A stretch of 64,000 bases of DNA, from the NCBI RefSeq assembly GCF_010728725.1, contig NZ_AP022606.1, forward strand, positions 806,001 to 870,000, read 5' to 3'. Below, one piece after another: positions 35,409 to 46,131 of this stretch; position 1 is the first letter of the stretch, and every line of letters starts with the position of its first letter. This DNA comes from Mycobacterium branderi (GTDB lineage: Bacteria; Actinomycetota; Actinomycetes; Mycobacteriales; Mycobacteriaceae). Made by a program: the position numbers and the translations under genes. The notes below the pieces were generated by a model. It did no database searches. It saw only the letters and a program-made list of their open reading frames with translations, and had not been told where the DNA came from.

Positions 35409-36173
35409 TCAGCGCGTTCCCTGGCTGGCGACCGCGGCGGCGCCGGCGGCGGCAGCCTCCGGGTCCAGGTAGGTGCCGCCGGTGACCGTGGGCCGCAGGT
35501 CGGCGTCCAGGTCGTAACGCAGCGGGATCCCGGTGGGAATGTTGAGCCCGACGACCTCCTCGTCGGACATGCCGTCGAGGTACTTGACCAGCGCCCGCAG
35601 CGAGTTGCCGTGCGCCGCGATCAGCACTGTTTTGCCGGAGCGCAGGTCCGGGACGACGACGTCGGTGAAATACGGCAGGAACCGGGCCACCACGTCGGCC
35701 AGGCACTCGGTCAACGGGCCGCCGCCGATGTTGGCGTAGCGCGGGTCGGTGTCCTGGCTGAACTGGCTGCCCCTCTCGATCGGCGGCGGCGGCGTGTCGT
35801 AGCTGCGGCGCCACGCCATGAACTGCTCGTCGCCGTAGCGGGCCTTGGTTTCGGCCTTGTCCAGGCCCTGCAATGCGCCGTAGTGACGTTCGTTGAGCCG
35901 CCAGCTGCGCCGCACCGGAATCCAGTGCCGGTCCGCGACGTCCAGTGCCAGATTCGCGGTGGTGATGGCCCGTCGCAGCAGCGAGGTGTAGACCACGTCG
36001 GGCAGCAGGTCGTGTTCGACCATCAGCTCGCCGCTGCGGACCGCCTCGGCGCGGCCCTTGTCGGTCAGGTCGACGTCGACCCAGCCGGTGAACAGATTCA
36101 GTGCGTTCCATTCGCTCTCGCCGTGGCGAAGCAACACCAACGTGGCCATGCAGGGAAGTCTGTCAGGTGTCAT
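35409..36173 (-). CDS. gpm1: 2,3-bisphosphoglycerate-dependent phosphoglycerate mutase
   Basis: Glycolytic/gluconeogenic mutase. The catalytic LRHGES with phospho-His is near the N-terminus, and [17 protein letters not shown] and the second catalytic His in [10 protein letters not shown] follow. I used ATG 36173 because it has a strong AGGAGG 9 nt upstream. Conservation, however, starts at M9 (ATG 36149, product 246 aa), which has no ribosome site, so the start is ambiguous. It lies between senX3 and the YbjN gene. The Rv0488 (LysE-like) gene that separates these in H37Rv is absent. Confidence 0.93.
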   Translation of the reverse strand: MTPDRLPCMATLVLLRHGESEWNALNLFTGWVDVDLTDKGRAEAVRSGELMVEHDLLPDVVYTSLLRRAITTANLALDVADRHWIPVRRSWRLNERHYGALQGLDKAETKARYGDEQFMAWRRSYDTPPPPIERGSQFSQDTDPRYANIGGGPLTECLADVVARFLPYFTDVVVPDLRSGKTVLIAAHGNSLRALVKYLDGMSDEEVVGLNIPTGIPLRYDLDADLRPTVTGGTYLDPEAAAAGAAAVASQGTR

Positions 36174-36210
36174 TGCCCGGCTCCTCCTCGGGCGGTTCCC
36201 GCCCGCATCG

Positions 36211-36723
36211 TCAACCGGGCGCCTCGTCGTCGTCGATCAAATGCGCGAACGCCTCCAGGTTCTTCAGCGACTCGCCGCGGGACACCCGCCACTCCCACTC
36301 TTTTTGGATCGACGAGCGAAAACCCAACTCCAGCAACGTATTAAAGTCCGAATCCACCGCCTCGAGCACCTGGCCGAGCACCCGGTCGATCTCGGCGGCG
36401 CTCACCGATGCCAGCGACATCCGGCCCACCAGGTAGATGTCGCCGACGTTGTCGAGCGTGTACGCGACGCCGTAGAGGCGGCGGTTGCGTCGCAGAAGAA
36501 ACCGGTAGACGCCTTCGTGGTTCTCGTCGGGCTTGCGGCACACGAACGCCTCGACGCGCACCGAGTGCTCGCCGATGCTCAGGATGGTGTTGGTCTTGAG
36601 TTTGCGTTCACCGGGCAGCTCCACGACCACCCCGGGCGAGCCGCCGTGCGCACCCTCGTGCCGCGAGTAGGTCAGCTTGCTGGCCTCGAGAGCGTCCTCG
36701 ATCACCTTCTGCACGTCAGTCAT
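36211..36723 (-). CDS. YbjN-domain protein (Rv0487-like)
   Basis: A 170-aa protein with a YbjN-type domain ([20 protein letters not shown], then [25 protein letters not shown]). YbjN domains resemble type III secretion chaperones in fold, but the mycobacterial role is unknown. ATG 36723 is favoured over GTG 36732 by GAGGAG 8 nt upstream. Position between mshA and gpm1 matches M. tuberculosis Rv0487. It starts 52 bp after mshA. Confidence 0.88.
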   Translation of the reverse strand: MTDVQKVIEDALEASKLTYSRHEGAHGGSPGVVVELPGERKLKTNTILSIGEHSVRVEAFVCRKPDENHEGVYRFLLRRNRRLYGVAYTLDNVGDIYLVGRMSLASVSAAEIDRVLGQVLEAVDSDFNTLLELGFRSSIQKEWEWRVSRGESLKNLEAFAHLIDDDEAPG

Positions 36724-36775
36724 GCGCGCCACTCCTCGATCCCGGCTTCGCCGGCATCATCGTCGTCGGCGCGAG

Positions 36776-38062
36776 TCATGCGCGCATCAACTCGCGCACC
36801 GGACCACGGGAAGCGAACTCACCGATCGCGCGACGGTAGCTGGCCAGCAGCGCGTCGACGGTGTTGTCCCACGAGAACGTCGCGGCATGCTCGACTGCGG
36901 AGCGGCTCATGGCACCGTCGAGCCGCAGCACCTTGTCGATGGCGTCGGCCCACCTGTCCACGTCGTGCCCGGACACCAGGGTGCCGCTGACCCCGTCGCG
37001 CACCGCCACCGGCAGCCCGCCGACGGCGGCGGCCACCACCGGCGTGCCGCAGGCTTGTGCCTCCACCGCGACCAGGCCGAACGACTCCGAATAACTGGGC
37101 ACCCCCACCACATCGGCAGCCTGGAACAACCTGGCCAGCTCGGACCGCGCCAAAGGCGGCAGGAACGTCACCCGGTCGCTGATACCCAGATCGTCGGCCA
37201 GCCGAACCAGCCCGTCCGGTGCGGCCAACCCGCTGCCCGACGGCCCGCCGGCCACCACGATGTGCACCCGCGGCAGTTTGGCGGCGGCGCGCAGCAGAAT
37301 GTCGGGCGCCTTGAGCGGCTGGATCCGGCCGACGAAGGCCACCACGTGCGCATCGAGCGGCAACCCCAGCGCGGCGCGCGCGGCGCGGCGGTCCCCCGGC
37401 CGGAACACGTCCAGGTCCACCCCGGGATGCGCCACGTCGATCCGCGCGGGATCGGCGTTGTGCAGCGAAACCAGTTGTGCCGCTTCCTCTTCGGTGTTGA
37501 CAATCAGCCGGTCCGCCTCGTCGACGACCTGCTGCTCGCCGACCGTGCGCAGCGGCGGCTCGGGAGCGTCCCCGTCGGCCAGCGCCGCGTTCTTGACCGC
37601 GGCCAGGGTGTGCGCGGTGTGCACCAGCGGCACCGCCCAACGGTCCCGGGCCAGCCAGCCGACCTGACCGGACAGCCAGTAGTGCGAGTGCACGATGTCG
37701 TAGTAGCCCGGCTCGTGGGCGGCCTCGGCGCGCAGCACCCCGGCCGCGAACGCGCACAGCTGGGTGGGCAGGTCGTATTTGTCCAGGCCTTCGAACGGCC
37801 CGGCCACCACGTTGCGCACCAGCACGCCGGGCGCCACCACCACGACCGGCGGATCGGTGGACGCGGTGGCCCGGGTGAAGATCTCCACCGCAACACCGCG
37901 GCGGGCCAGATGCAGCGCGCTTTGCAGCACGTAGACGTTCATTCCGCCGGCGTCCCCGGTGCCCGGCTGGGCCAGCGGCGAGGTGTGCACCGATAGCACC
38001 GCCACCCGGCGGGGATCGGTCAGGTCGGAGACGTCCAGCCGGGGCAGCGCGTTATGTGGCAC
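36776..38062 (-). CDS. mshA: MshA, D-inositol-3-phosphate glycosyltransferase
   Basis: A 428-aa GT4 glycosyltransferase starting mycothiol synthesis: transfer of GlcNAc from UDP-GlcNAc to 1-L-myo-inositol 1-phosphate. Seen: [22 protein letters not shown] at the N-terminus (acceptor site), [25 protein letters not shown] (donor phosphate binding) and the [20 protein letters not shown]7E motif. GTG 38062 start. Slightly shorter N-terminus than H37Rv MshA (480 aa). Between the ROK regulator and the YbjN gene as in Rv0485-Rv0487. Confidence 0.96.
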   Translation of the reverse strand: MPHNALPRLDVSDLTDPRRVAVLSVHTSPLAQPGTGDAGGMNVYVLQSALHLARRGVAVEIFTRATASTDPPVVVVAPGVLVRNVVAGPFEGLDKYDLPTQLCAFAAGVLRAEAAHEPGYYDIVHSHYWLSGQVGWLARDRWAVPLVHTAHTLAAVKNAALADGDAPEPPLRTVGEQQVVDEADRLIVNTEEEAAQLVSLHNADPARIDVAHPGVDLDVFRPGDRRAARAALGLPLDAHVVAFVGRIQPLKAPDILLRAAAKLPRVHIVVAGGPSGSGLAAPDGLVRLADDLGISDRVTFLPPLARSELARLFQAADVVGVPSYSESFGLVAVEAQACGTPVVAAAVGGLPVAVRDGVSGTLVSGHDVDRWADAIDKVLRLDGAMSRSAVEHAATFSWDNTVDALLASYRRAIGEFASRGPVRELMRA

Positions 38063-38097
38063 ACCGCCATCTTTGCAGCACTGCCCGACGGGCCACG

Positions 38098-39393
38098 TCA
38101 GGCGGACGATTCGGCGGCTGCAACCCGCAACGCCGGGCCCTGGGCGCGCCGCATTGCGCCGAGCGGGTCGGCGTACAGCCCGCCCAGCGACACGATGCCG
38201 GCCCCGGCCTCCTGCACCCGGTTGCCGAACGCCGTCACCCGGATGTCTCGTCGCGGCAGCACCGAGCGCGCGGCGAATGCCGTCTCGACGTGCGCCATTC
38301 CCTCCGGGTACTCGGTGAACGCCTGCCCGCCGACCACCAGGTCGTCGGGGTTGAGCAGGTCACGCAGCAGCGCGACCGCTTCGCCGAGCACCCGGGCCCG
38401 CTCGGCCAGCAGCTCTGCGGCCTGCTGGTTGCCGGCCCGCGCCGCCTTGATGAGCTCCGTGATGCCCGAGCCGTTGCGCGCCGGCGTTCGCGCACCGGGC
38501 AGCAGACCGAGCCGTCGGGCCGCGGCCAGCACGGCCTCGTCGCTGACCGTGGACTCCAGTTGCCCGGAGCCGCCGAGCAGCTCCGATGTGGCGGGCAAGT
38601 TCGCGATGGTGCCGGGGCCGCTGGCCGGGCTGTGCACCCGCCCGCCGATCATCAGCGCATACCCCACGGTCTCGCGGGCGTAGACGTAGAGGCTGGTCGA
38701 CGGGTTCGGCGTGACGCGGCGCATCCCCAGCAGCAGCTCGGCCCCGGCCATCGCGTCGACGTGCGAGGCCACCGACACTGGCAGTCCCAGCGCCTCGGCC
38801 AGCACCGGGCCGACCGGCGCGTCGCGCCAGCCCAGCCGCGGGTGGTCGACGTGCCCGGTGGCGCCGTCGACGGCCCCGCCGATCGCGACCCCGACCCACA
38901 GCGGCCGCCGCCGGTGCCAGCGCCGCAGGTAGCGGCGGGCGCCGTCGGCCAGCGACGCCAGCGCGGACGCGTGCCCGCTCAGCGGTGTCGCGGTCTCGAC
39001 GGCGTCCAGTGTGCGGCCGAAGAGGTCGGTGGCGACGATGCTGGTGGTTCGCGCCCCGATGTGGATGCCCAGGGTCAGGAATGGCTCGTGGTTGACCTCG
39101 ACGGGCACCCGCGGGCGCCCGATGGCGCCGGCGACCGCGAGGTCCGCGCGCTCACGCAGCAGGCCGGCGTCCAGTAGCGCGATGACCTGCCGGTTGACCG
39201 TGGCGATGCTCAGCGAGGTGGCTTGAGCGATGACGTCGCGGCCGATCGGGCCGCGCAGCCGCACCGCCCGAAACACCGACGCCGCGGCGGCGTCGGAGAG
39301 CTGCAGTGACGGCGCCACGACGTGCCGCGCCCGCAGCGGGGTCTTGCGGGTGTGGGAGTGGCTGGTAACGGTACTGAGAGTGGTGGTGCGCAC
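38098..39393 (-). CDS. ROK-family transcriptional regulator (Rv0485-like)
   Basis: A 431-aa product from GTG 39393; an in-frame start at 39510 would add 39 residues of low-complexity sequence. An N-terminal winged helix-turn-helix ([20 protein letters not shown], about residues 55-75) is followed by a ROK kinase-like domain ([29 protein letters not shown]). In M. tuberculosis Rv0485 regulates the pe13-ppe18 pair. Divergent from the SDR at 39589; their shared gap holds a TTTAG/CTAAA dyad. Confidence 0.88.
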   Translation of the reverse strand: MRTTTLSTVTSHSHTRKTPLRARHVVAPSLQLSDAAAASVFRAVRLRGPIGRDVIAQATSLSIATVNRQVIALLDAGLLRERADLAVAGAIGRPRVPVEVNHEPFLTLGIHIGARTTSIVATDLFGRTLDAVETATPLSGHASALASLADGARRYLRRWHRRRPLWVGVAIGGAVDGATGHVDHPRLGWRDAPVGPVLAEALGLPVSVASHVDAMAGAELLLGMRRVTPNPSTSLYVYARETVGYALMIGGRVHSPASGPGTIANLPATSELLGGSGQLESTVSDEAVLAAARRLGLLPGARTPARNGSGITELIKAARAGNQQAAELLAERARVLGEAVALLRDLLNPDDLVVGGQAFTEYPEGMAHVETAFAARSVLPRRDIRVTAFGNRVQEAGAGIVSLGGLYADPLGAMRRAQGPALRVAAAESSA

Positions 39394-39561
39394 GGTGTGT
39401 GTCCTTGTCCGAGTTCCGATGGCGGGTCCTGGCCGCACGCCGGCTTCGGTAATTCGAAAAGGCCGGTCAGGCGCGGCAAAGTGCGCAGCGACAACATGCG
39501 CAGTCCGCAAACAGACACGCGGACGTCAGACCGAACACAGCGCTCGAGTACACACCAGGAA

Positions 39562-39579
39562 TTTAGCACGGTTACTAAA
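39562..39579. promoter_or_regulatory. TTTAG-N8-CTAAA dyad, candidate ROK operator
   Basis: An inverted repeat, TTTAG (39562-39566) and CTAAA (39575-39579), lies 10 bp before ATG 39589 in the divergent promoter region of the ROK regulator and the SDR. NagC/ROK-type regulators bind AT-rich dyads of this kind. It could equally be a -10 region for the SDR gene. Confidence 0.35.
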
Positions 39580-39588
39580 GTGGTCCCG

Positions 39589-40329
39589 ATGACGACTTCG
39601 AAGCGGGTCGCCGTGGTCACCGGCGCGAGCGCCGGTATCGGTGAAGCGACCGCGAGAACCCTTGCGGCCCAAGGCTTTCACGTGGTGGCAGTGGCACGGC
39701 GGGCCGACCGCGTCGAGAAGCTGGCCGGCGAGATCGGCGGCACCGCGGTAGTGGCCGACGTCACCGACGCCGCCGCGGTGGACGCGCTGGCCGCCGGGCT
39801 GGACCGGGTCGACGTGCTGGTCAACAACGCCGGCGGCGCCAAGGGCCTAGAGCCGGTGGCCGACGCCGACCTGGAGCATTGGCGCTGGATGTGGGAGACC
39901 AACGTGCTCGGCACGCTGCGGATGACCCGCGCGCTGCTGCCCAAGCTGATCGCATCCGGCGACGGGCTGATCGTCACGGTCACCTCGGTCGCCGCATTCG
40001 AGATTTACGACGGCGGCGCCGGCTACACGTCGGCCAAGCACGCGCAGGGTGCGCTGCACCGCACGCTGCGCGGCGAGCTGTTGGGAAAGCCGGTGCGGCT
40101 CACCGAGATTGCGCCCGGCGCCGTCGAAACGGAGTTCTCGCTGGTGCGCTTCGGCGGCGACCAGCAGCGCGCCGACGCCGTCTATGAAGGGATGACGCCG
40201 CTAGTGGCCGCCGACATCGCCGAGGTGATCGGGTTCGTGGCGTCCCGGCCGTCGCACGTCAACATCGACCAGATCGTGATCCGGCCGCGCGATCAGGCCA
40301 CCGCTAGCCGCCGGGTCGGGCGCTCGTAG
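39589..40329 (+). CDS. short-chain dehydrogenase (Rv0484c-like)
   Basis: A 246-aa SDR with TGASAGIG at about residues 12-19, NNAGG, TSVAAFE and YTSAKHA as the catalytic Tyr/Lys. The YdfG/serine-dehydrogenase-like subclass is suggested by [12 protein letters not shown] and length. ATG 39589 is the conserved start. Tail-to-tail overlap of 26 bp with lprQ. Orthologue position of M. tuberculosis Rv0484c; substrate not known. Confidence 0.9.
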   Translation: MTTSKRVAVVTGASAGIGEATARTLAAQGFHVVAVARRADRVEKLAGEIGGTAVVADVTDAAAVDALAAGLDRVDVLVNNAGGAKGLEPVADADLEHWRWMWETNVLGTLRMTRALLPKLIASGDGLIVTVTSVAAFEIYDGGAGYTSAKHAQGALHRTLRGELLGKPVRLTEIAPGAVETEFSLVRFGGDQQRADAVYEGMTPLVAADIAEVIGFVASRPSHVNIDQIVIRPRDQATASRRVGRS

Positions 40330-41614
40330 TCGGGGTGCCCGACAGCGACGGTGCATCCTTGGGCGTGGCCGGGGCGCTGCGCGGCAGCGACGCCGGCGAC
40401 GGCTTGGACCCGTTGGCCGGCGGCAGCGCCGACATCGACACCCAGGTGTCCCAGTCCACGGCCCAGTCCCAGATGTCGCCGTCGGCGTAGGACAGCTCGA
40501 TCCGGCTGCCGGTCACCTCGACCGGGTCGCCGTAGATAGCGCTGTTGAAGTACTGCTCGGCGTCGGCCGTCGACAGGTTGATGCAGCCGTTGGTGACGTT
40601 CGAATTGCCCTGTGCCCCAGCACTTGCCGGGTTGGCATGGATGAACTCACCGTTGTTGGAAATACGGACGGCCCAGCGCTCGTGGATGTTGCTGTATCCA
40701 GCGGCCGGGTTGGACATGTAGAAGTCCGAGTATTTCTCGCTGACCACGTGGATTCCGTTGCGGGTGACGTTGCGTGGCTTGTCGCCCTCGCCGTAGCTGC
40801 AGGGGAAGTCCATGATGACGCCCTCGTCGCGCACCACCTGGATGCGGTGCGACGAGATCTCGGCCTTGACCACCTGGCGCCGGCCGATCGAAAAGCTCAG
40901 GCTCATGTCCTGCTTGCCGTAGGCGCCGTCGCCGAACGCCAGCCCGTAGAGCTTGGCGTCGACGTTGACCTTGGTTCCCGCCGGGTAGTACTCGCGGGTG
41001 CGGTAGTGCACCCGCGCTCCCTGGGCCTCGTCGGGCAGCCAGGCCCAACTGCCCTCGACGGGCGGGTCGGTGGTGACCTTCAATGCACGCTCGACGGCGG
41101 CCTTGTCGGAAATCGGCGAGTCGAACTGGATGATGATCGGCGCGGCCACCCCGACCGTCTGGCCGTCGGTCAGCTGGAACCCGCCGTCGATCACCTTGGT
41201 GGGCGTGACGGTGGTGAGCTTGCCGGCCACCGGCATGGCCTTGCCGTCGTGGCCTACCACGGAGCCGCTCCAGGTGTAGGTGGCGTCGTAGCCGAGCGGC
41301 TCGGTGATCGTGTAGACCGTGCGGTCGCGGTTGAGCGCACCGGCCACCACCTTGCCGGCCGAATTCGTCAGCGCCACCTTCTGAAACCAGCCGTCGCGAA
41401 CCTCGACACTGATCGGTGCGGTCGGCACCACGTCCTCGGCCTTGTCGGCCGGATGGAAGTTCAAAGTCGGCGCCGCCGGTGGTTTGGCCTTCTCGGCTTG
41501 CTTGCTTGATCCCCCGACACAAGCCGCCAGCACGTTCGGTGCGAACATCCCCACCACCAGCGTCGACAAGGCCCGGCGCCGGTTGATCGACGGCAGGTCG
41601 CGCGCTGTGTCCAC
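40304..41614 (-). CDS. lprQ: L,D-transpeptidase lipoprotein LprQ (LdtMt5-type)
   Basis: A 436-aa product from GTG 41614; the open frame upstream of it is a shadow of murB. Lipoprotein signal with basic [11 protein letters not shown] and lipobox LAAC (Cys32). Immunoglobulin-like Ig/YkuD-precursor domains follow, then a YkuD catalytic domain with HANPAS and the NGCINLS motif carrying the nucleophilic Cys. It forms 3-3 cross-links in peptidoglycan outside the membrane. The Pro/Ser/Thr-rich C-terminus matches M. tuberculosis LprQ (Rv0483). It lies 47 bp after murB, likely co-transcribed. Confidence 0.95.
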   Translation of the reverse strand: MDTARDLPSINRRRALSTLVVGMFAPNVLAACVGGSSKQAEKAKPPAAPTLNFHPADKAEDVVPTAPISVEVRDGWFQKVALTNSAGKVVAGALNRDRTVYTITEPLGYDATYTWSGSVVGHDGKAMPVAGKLTTVTPTKVIDGGFQLTDGQTVGVAAPIIIQFDSPISDKAAVERALKVTTDPPVEGSWAWLPDEAQGARVHYRTREYYPAGTKVNVDAKLYGLAFGDGAYGKQDMSLSFSIGRRQVVKAEISSHRIQVVRDEGVIMDFPCSYGEGDKPRNVTRNGIHVVSEKYSDFYMSNPAAGYSNIHERWAVRISNNGEFIHANPASAGAQGNSNVTNGCINLSTADAEQYFNSAIYGDPVEVTGSRIELSYADGDIWDWAVDWDTWVSMSALPPANGSKPSPASLPRSAPATPKDAPSLSGTPTTSARPGG

Positions 41615-41661
41615 GACAGACAAAGATACCGGCGAAAACGGCCCGCCCCGCGCACGCGCGG

Positions 41662-42726
41662 CTACAACGCGCAGCCGACCAGCACCGGTTCGGGTACGAG
41701 TGTGATGCCAAACACATCGCGGACGCCGTCGCGCACCGTGCGCGCCAGCGCCACCACGTCGGCGGCGGTGGCCGCACCGCGGTTGGTCAAAGCAAGCGCA
41801 TGCTTGGTCGACAGTCGGCAGGGTGCGCTGTCGCTGTCGGGATAGCCCTTGCCGAAGCCCGCCTGCTCGACCAGCCAGCCGGCGGCCAGCTTGACACCAT
41901 CGGGCGCGGGATAGTGCGGCACCGGCCGGTCGGCCTGATCCGCCAGTCGTTGGTAAACGTCTTGCGGCACAACAGGATTGGTGAAAAACGAGCCCACGCT
42001 CCAGGTGTCGTGGTCGGCGGCGTCGAGCACCATGCCCTTGCGGGCCCGCAGTGCCAGCACGGCCTTGCGCACCTGTGCCGGATCGGTACGCTGGCCCGCC
42101 CTCGCATTCAGCGCGGCGATCAGCTCGCCATAGCGCAGCGGCGCGCTGCGGCCCGAAGCGTCCAGCGCGAACTCCACTTCCAGAACGACGGCGTCGTGCG
42201 AATGCTTGAGCACGCTGGTGCGATAGCCGAACCCCAGTTCGTCGGGCGCCACCCAGCGCACGTCGCCGCTGCGGCGGTCCAACAACTGCACCCGAGTGAT
42301 CGTGTCGGCCACCTCGGCGCCGTATGCGCCGACGTTCTGCACCGGGGTGGCGCCTGCCGAACCAGGGATGCCGGACATGCACTCCAGCCCGCCCAGGCCG
42401 GCGGCGACGGCGGTGGCTACGACGTCGTCCCACACCGCACCGGCCTGTGCGCGCAGCACGTTGCCCTCGATGCTGATGTCGCTGGTGGCCAGGCGCACCA
42501 CGGTCAAGTCGGTCAACGTATCGGCGATCACCACGTTGGAACCGCCGGCCAACACCAGCAGCGGCCGGCAGTGCTCGGCGTCCAGCCGAGCCAGCGTGGC
42601 GACCACTTGTTCGGTGCTGGTGCAGGTGATCACGCGTTGCGCGACCGGTCCGACGCGCAAGGTGGTCAGCGGGGCCAACGGCACGTTTTCGGCGACGCGC
42701 GCACCCGCGAACAACGTTCCCGCCAC
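41662..42726 (-). CDS. murB: UDP-N-acetylenolpyruvoylglucosamine reductase MurB
   Basis: A 354-aa FAD enzyme of peptidoglycan precursor synthesis; it reduces UDP-GlcNAc-enolpyruvate to UDP-MurNAc with NADPH. Seen: the FAD-binding [11 protein letters not shown] and [19 protein letters not shown] blocks, the catalytic Ser of SVGSFFTNP and the C-terminal Glu in [11 protein letters not shown] 42726 start. Divergent from the DUF2505 gene, only 26 bp apart, so their promoters overlap. Confidence 0.96.
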   Translation of the reverse strand: MAGTLFAGARVAENVPLAPLTTLRVGPVAQRVITCTSTEQVVATLARLDAEHCRPLLVLAGGSNVVIADTLTDLTVVRLATSDISIEGNVLRAQAGAVWDDVVATAVAAGLGGLECMSGIPGSAGATPVQNVGAYGAEVADTITRVQLLDRRSGDVRWVAPDELGFGYRTSVLKHSHDAVVLEVEFALDASGRSAPLRYGELIAALNARAGQRTDPAQVRKAVLALRARKGMVLDAADHDTWSVGSFFTNPVVPQDVYQRLADQADRPVPHYPAPDGVKLAAGWLVEQAGFGKGYPDSDSAPCRLSTKHALALTNRGAATAADVVALARTVRDGVRDVFGITLVPEPVLVGCAL

Positions 42727-42752
42727 GGGCGGTAACGGTAGCGTGACCTGCT

Positions 42753-43265
42753 ATGCCGCGTTCATTCGACATGTCCACGGACTACGGGGCCACCGTCGAA
42801 GATGTGCTTCGGGCATTCGGCGACGAGAAGTACTGGCGGGCCCGACTGGCCGATTCCGGCGCCGACGACGCGACGCTGGACGTGCTGCGCCTCGACGACG
42901 ACGGCGGTATCGACGTGGTCACCACCCAGGTGTTGCGCAGCGACCGGCTGCCGGCCGTGGTCACCCAGTTCCACCGCGGCGATCTGCGCATCCGGCGCGA
43001 GGAGAAATGGACCGCAATCAGTGATGGGATCGCCAATGCCACCGTCGCCGGAGCGATCGTCGACGCGCCGGCCTCGCTGACCGGGACCGCCGTGCTGGAG
43101 CCGATGGCCGAGACGGGCGGCGCCCGGCTGAAATTCCGGGCGACGGTCGAGGTCCGCATCCCGCTGGTCGGCGGCAAACTTGAGAACTTCATCGGAAGTC
43201 AGCTGGTCGAGCTGCTGATCGCCGAGCAGCGCTTCACCACCATGTGGATCAGCCAGACAGCCTAA
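42753..43265 (+). CDS. DUF2505 protein (Rv0481c-like)
   Basis: A 170-aa protein with the DUF2505 pattern, which is SRPBCC-like: [22 protein letters not shown] at the N-terminus and [19 protein letters not shown] near the end. No signal peptide or membrane segment. Probably binds a small or hydrophobic ligand; function unknown. Position opposite murB matches Rv0481c. The nitrilase-like gene follows 21 bp later. Confidence 0.88.
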   Translation: MPRSFDMSTDYGATVEDVLRAFGDEKYWRARLADSGADDATLDVLRLDDDGGIDVVTTQVLRSDRLPAVVTQFHRGDLRIRREEKWTAISDGIANATVAGAIVDAPASLTGTAVLEPMAETGGARLKFRATVEVRIPLVGGKLENFIGSQLVELLIAEQRFTTMWISQTA

Positions 43266-43286
43266 GCCGGTTCTACGCTCGCAGGT

Positions 43287-44105
43287 ATGCGGATTGCGGT
43301 GGCCCAGATCCTCAGCGGCACCGAGCCGGCGGAGAACCTGAACCTGGTGCGCGACTACACCAGCCGGGCCGCCGACGCCGGCGCGGCGCTGGTGGTGTTC
43401 CCCGAGGCGACGATGTGCCGGTTCGGGGTGCCGCTGGCGCCGATCGCCGAACCGGTCGACGGCCCGTGGGCCGACGGGGTGCGCCGCATCGCCGCCGACG
43501 CCGGAATCACCGTGATCGCCGGCATGTTCGCCCCGGCCGGCGAGGGACGAGTCACCAACACCCTGCTGGCCGCTGGCCCCGGCACCGACGCGCATTACGA
43601 CAAGATCCACCTCTACGACGCGTTCGGGTTCACCGAGTCGCGCACGGTCGCGCCGGGCCGGGAGCCGGTGGTGATCACGGTCGACGGCGTCGGGGTCGGG
43701 TTGAGCACCTGCTACGACATCCGCTTTCCCGCGCTCTACACCACGCTGGCGCGCGGGGGCGCGCAACTGATCGCCGTCGCGGCGTCGTGGGGTGCCGGGC
43801 GCGGCAAGCTCGAGCAGTGGACGCTGCTGGCGCGGGCCCGCGCACTGGACTCCACGAGCTACATCGCGGCGGCCGGGCAGGCCGATCCCGGCCATCCGCC
43901 CAGCGGCTCGGGCGCCCCCACCGGGGTGGGCGGGAGCCTGGTGGTCTCGCCGTTCGGCGAGGTGGTGTCCTCAGCCGGCGCCGACCCGCAGCTGCTGGTC
44001 GCCGACATCGACCTCGACCAGGTCGCCGCGGCGCGAGACACCATCGCCGTGCTGCGCAACCAGGCCGACTTTCCCGACGTCGATAAGGCAGAATCGCCCA
44101 GGTGA
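43287..44105 (+). CDS. nitrilase/omega-amidase-type carbon-nitrogen hydrolase (Rv0480c-like)
   Basis: A 272-aa nitrilase-superfamily protein with the Glu-Lys-Cys triad: FPEATM (Glu about 40), YDKIHLYDAFG (Lys about 111) and STCYDIRFP (Cys about 145). It hydrolyses C-N bonds in small amides; close to Nit-type omega-amidases or deaminated-glutathione amidases. Its last codons are copied, in degraded form, at 45004-45050 upstream of the second DUF2993 gene. It overlaps the first DUF2993 gene as GTGA. Confidence 0.92.
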   Translation: MRIAVAQILSGTEPAENLNLVRDYTSRAADAGAALVVFPEATMCRFGVPLAPIAEPVDGPWADGVRRIAADAGITVIAGMFAPAGEGRVTNTLLAAGPGTDAHYDKIHLYDAFGFTESRTVAPGREPVVITVDGVGVGLSTCYDIRFPALYTTLARGGAQLIAVAASWGAGRGKLEQWTLLARARALDSTSYIAAAGQADPGHPPSGSGAPTGVGGSLVVSPFGEVVSSAGADPQLLVADIDLDQVAAARDTIAVLRNQADFPDVDKAESPR

Positions 44106-45001
44106 CGAACCCGCAGGGACCTCCACCCGACGACCCGTCGATTTGGGCTCGGCCGGGGAGCGAAGGTGCCGCGCAGCCGCATCCACCGTCGGAGCCGCCG
44201 CCGGGCGTCCAGGAGTACCCAGCTGAGGACGCCGCAACCGTGAAAATGCCTGGCAAAACCAAACGCCGGTTGTTCCGCGACCCGCTGTCGATGGTCCTGG
44301 TCGCGGTCATCGTGCTGTTGCTGTGCGCCGCCGGCGTCGTCGGCGGCGAACTGTATGCACGCCACCGCGCCGACAGTGTGGTGGCCGCGGCAACCGAATG
44401 CGTGGTGCAGGACAAGGCCAGCGTCTCGTTCGGCCCGTACCCGTTCCTGCTGCAGCACTTGGCCGGCGACTACCGCGACATCTCGATCAAGACCGCCGGC
44501 AACCAGATCCGCAGCGCCAAGGGAATGCGGGCCGACATCGAGATCAGCGAGGTCAACCTGCACGGCGACGCCAACTCCAAGGGCACGATCCGCGCGCTGG
44601 ACGCCGCCATCACCTGGAGTTCGGAGGGCATCAAGGAAACGGTGGCCGATGCGGTCCCGTTCGTCGGCGGCCTGGTCAACAGCGTGACCACCAATCCGAG
44701 CGCCGGCACCATCGAGCTCAAGGGCGCGCTGGGCCTGGGCAGCGTCACCGTCAAGCCCGCCGTCGCCAACAACGGCCTGTCGCTGAAGGTCGTCACGGTC
44801 ACCGCGATGGGCGCCCCGGTGCCGGCCGAGACCGCACAGGATGCGCTGGACGTCTTCACCTCGAGGCTGATCAACGACTACCCCCTGGGTATTCACGCCG
44901 ATGCCGTGCAGGTCACCGATGATGGTGTGAAAGCGCACTTTTCGACGCGCAACGCCTCGATACCGCCCGGCCAGTCGGACCCGTGTTTCGCCAAGCTGTA
45001 A
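44102..45001 (+). CDS. DUF2993 (LmeA-like) membrane-anchored protein, copy 1
   Basis: A 299-aa protein: Pro-rich cytoplasmic N-terminus (about 55 residues), one membrane segment (about 60-82), then a DUF2993 domain (ISIKTAGNQIRSAKGMRADIEISEVNL) ending NPLGIHADAVQVT-like and a C-terminal Cys. DUF2993 includes LmeA, which aids lipomannan elongation in the periplasm. Matches the position of the single M. tuberculosis gene Rv0479c. GTG 44102 overlaps the nitrilase stop. It is followed 45 bp later by a paralogue. Confidence 0.85.
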   Translation: MTNPQGPPPDDPSIWARPGSEGAAQPHPPSEPPPGVQEYPAEDAATVKMPGKTKRRLFRDPLSMVLVAVIVLLLCAAGVVGGELYARHRADSVVAAATECVVQDKASVSFGPYPFLLQHLAGDYRDISIKTAGNQIRSAKGMRADIEISEVNLHGDANSKGTIRALDAAITWSSEGIKETVADAVPFVGGLVNSVTTNPSAGTIELKGALGLGSVTVKPAVANNGLSLKVVTVTAMGAPVPAETAQDALDVFTSRLINDYPLGIHADAVQVTDDGVKAHFSTRNASIPPGQSDPCFAKL

Positions 45002-45045
45002 CGGACTTTGGACGTCGCTTCGGTCGATAGGGCAAAATCGCGATA

Positions 45046-46131
45046 GTGACGACTCCGCAAGGGCCCTCTCGCGGCGACGGGTCGGAATGGGCCCGACCCT
45101 CAGGCCGCCCGCAGCAGACTCCTGGCCCGTCCCAATCACCGACCCAGCGGATCCCGCAGAGCGGCCGACCGCAGGATCCCCGCCGGCCCGCTCCGCCTCC
45201 GCCACCGCGCCAGCCCGGGCCGCCGCCACCGCCGCCGCGACAGGCCGGCCCGCCGCCGCATCGGCCGGCGCCGCCGCCTAACCCGCAGGCGCGTCAGCCC
45301 GGCCCGGGGCCCAGCGTCCAGGAGCAGGCCACCACTCGGATCTCGACACAGCCACAGTCGAAGGACACGCCGGTGCAAGCCCATCGCAGCTTCTTCCGCA
45401 ACCCCACGTCGATCGCGCTGATCCTGGTCACCGTGTTGCTGCTGGTGATCGCGGGGCTGATCGGCGCGGAGCTCTACACCCGCCACACCGCCGACAGCAA
45501 GGTCGCCAGCGCGGTCGAATGCGAGGCGCAGGACAGCGCCACCGTGAAGTTCGCCGTGACCCCGCCTGTGCTGTGGCAATACATCACGGACCGCTACACC
45601 AACATCTCGGTGCAGACGGCCGGCAACCAGGTGCGCAGCGCCAAGGGCATGACGCTGAGCCTCGACATCCACGACGTCAACCTCAACGGCGGCAACAACT
45701 CCAAGGGCACGATCGGCTCGCTGAACGGCACCATCACCTGGACGTCGGCCGGTATCAAGCAATCGATCGAGGACGCCATCCCGGTGCTGGGCAGCTTTGT
45801 GGCCAGCAAGGTCACCACCAACTCCGCTGACGGGACCATCCAGTTGAAGGGCCTGCTGGACAGTGCCACCCTCAAGCCGCAGATCGTCAACAACGGGCTG
45901 TCGCTGAAGGTGGTCGACCTGAGCGCGCTGGGCTCGAAGATGTCGACGGACAAGGTGCAAAAGAACCTCGACGACCTCACCTCCAAGGCCACCCAGAACT
46001 ATCCGCTGGGCATTCACGCCGACAGCGTCAAGGTCACCGATTCCGGTGTGCAGGCGACGTTTTCGACCCAGAACGCCACCATCCCGGAGTCGTCGCAGTC
46101 CAGTCAGGACTCCTGCTTCGACAACCTCTGA
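45046..46131 (+). CDS. DUF2993 (LmeA-like) membrane-anchored protein, copy 2
   Basis: A 361-aa tandem paralogue of the preceding gene. It shares the [18 protein letters not shown] and NYPLGIHAD blocks and a C-terminal Cys. The N-terminus is about 60 residues longer and very Pro-rich (several runs of four to six Pro). Membrane segment at about residues 122-144. The 45 bp in front, including a GTCGATAGGGCAAAATCG stretch, resemble the DNA before copy 1. The end overlaps the convergent deoC by 28 bp. Confidence 0.87.
   Translation: MTTPQGPSRGDGSEWARPSGRPQQTPGPSQSPTQRIPQSGRPQDPRRPAPPPPPRQPGPPPPPPRQAGPPPHRPAPPPNPQARQPGPGPSVQEQATTRISTQPQSKDTPVQAHRSFFRNPTSIALILVTVLLLVIAGLIGAELYTRHTADSKVASAVECEAQDSATVKFAVTPPVLWQYITDRYTNISVQTAGNQVRSAKGMTLSLDIHDVNLNGGNNSKGTIGSLNGTITWTSAGIKQSIEDAIPVLGSFVASKVTTNSADGTIQLKGLLDSATLKPQIVNNGLSLKVVDLSALGSKMSTDKVQKNLDDLTSKATQNYPLGIHADSVKVTDSGVQATFSTQNATIPESSQSSQDSCFDNL

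Noticed and set aside
40304..42778. An 824-codon minus-strand open frame suggesting a MurB-LprQ fusion
   Set aside because: The upstream half is a wrong-frame reading of murB. LprQ begins at GTG 41614 with its own lipoprotein signal.
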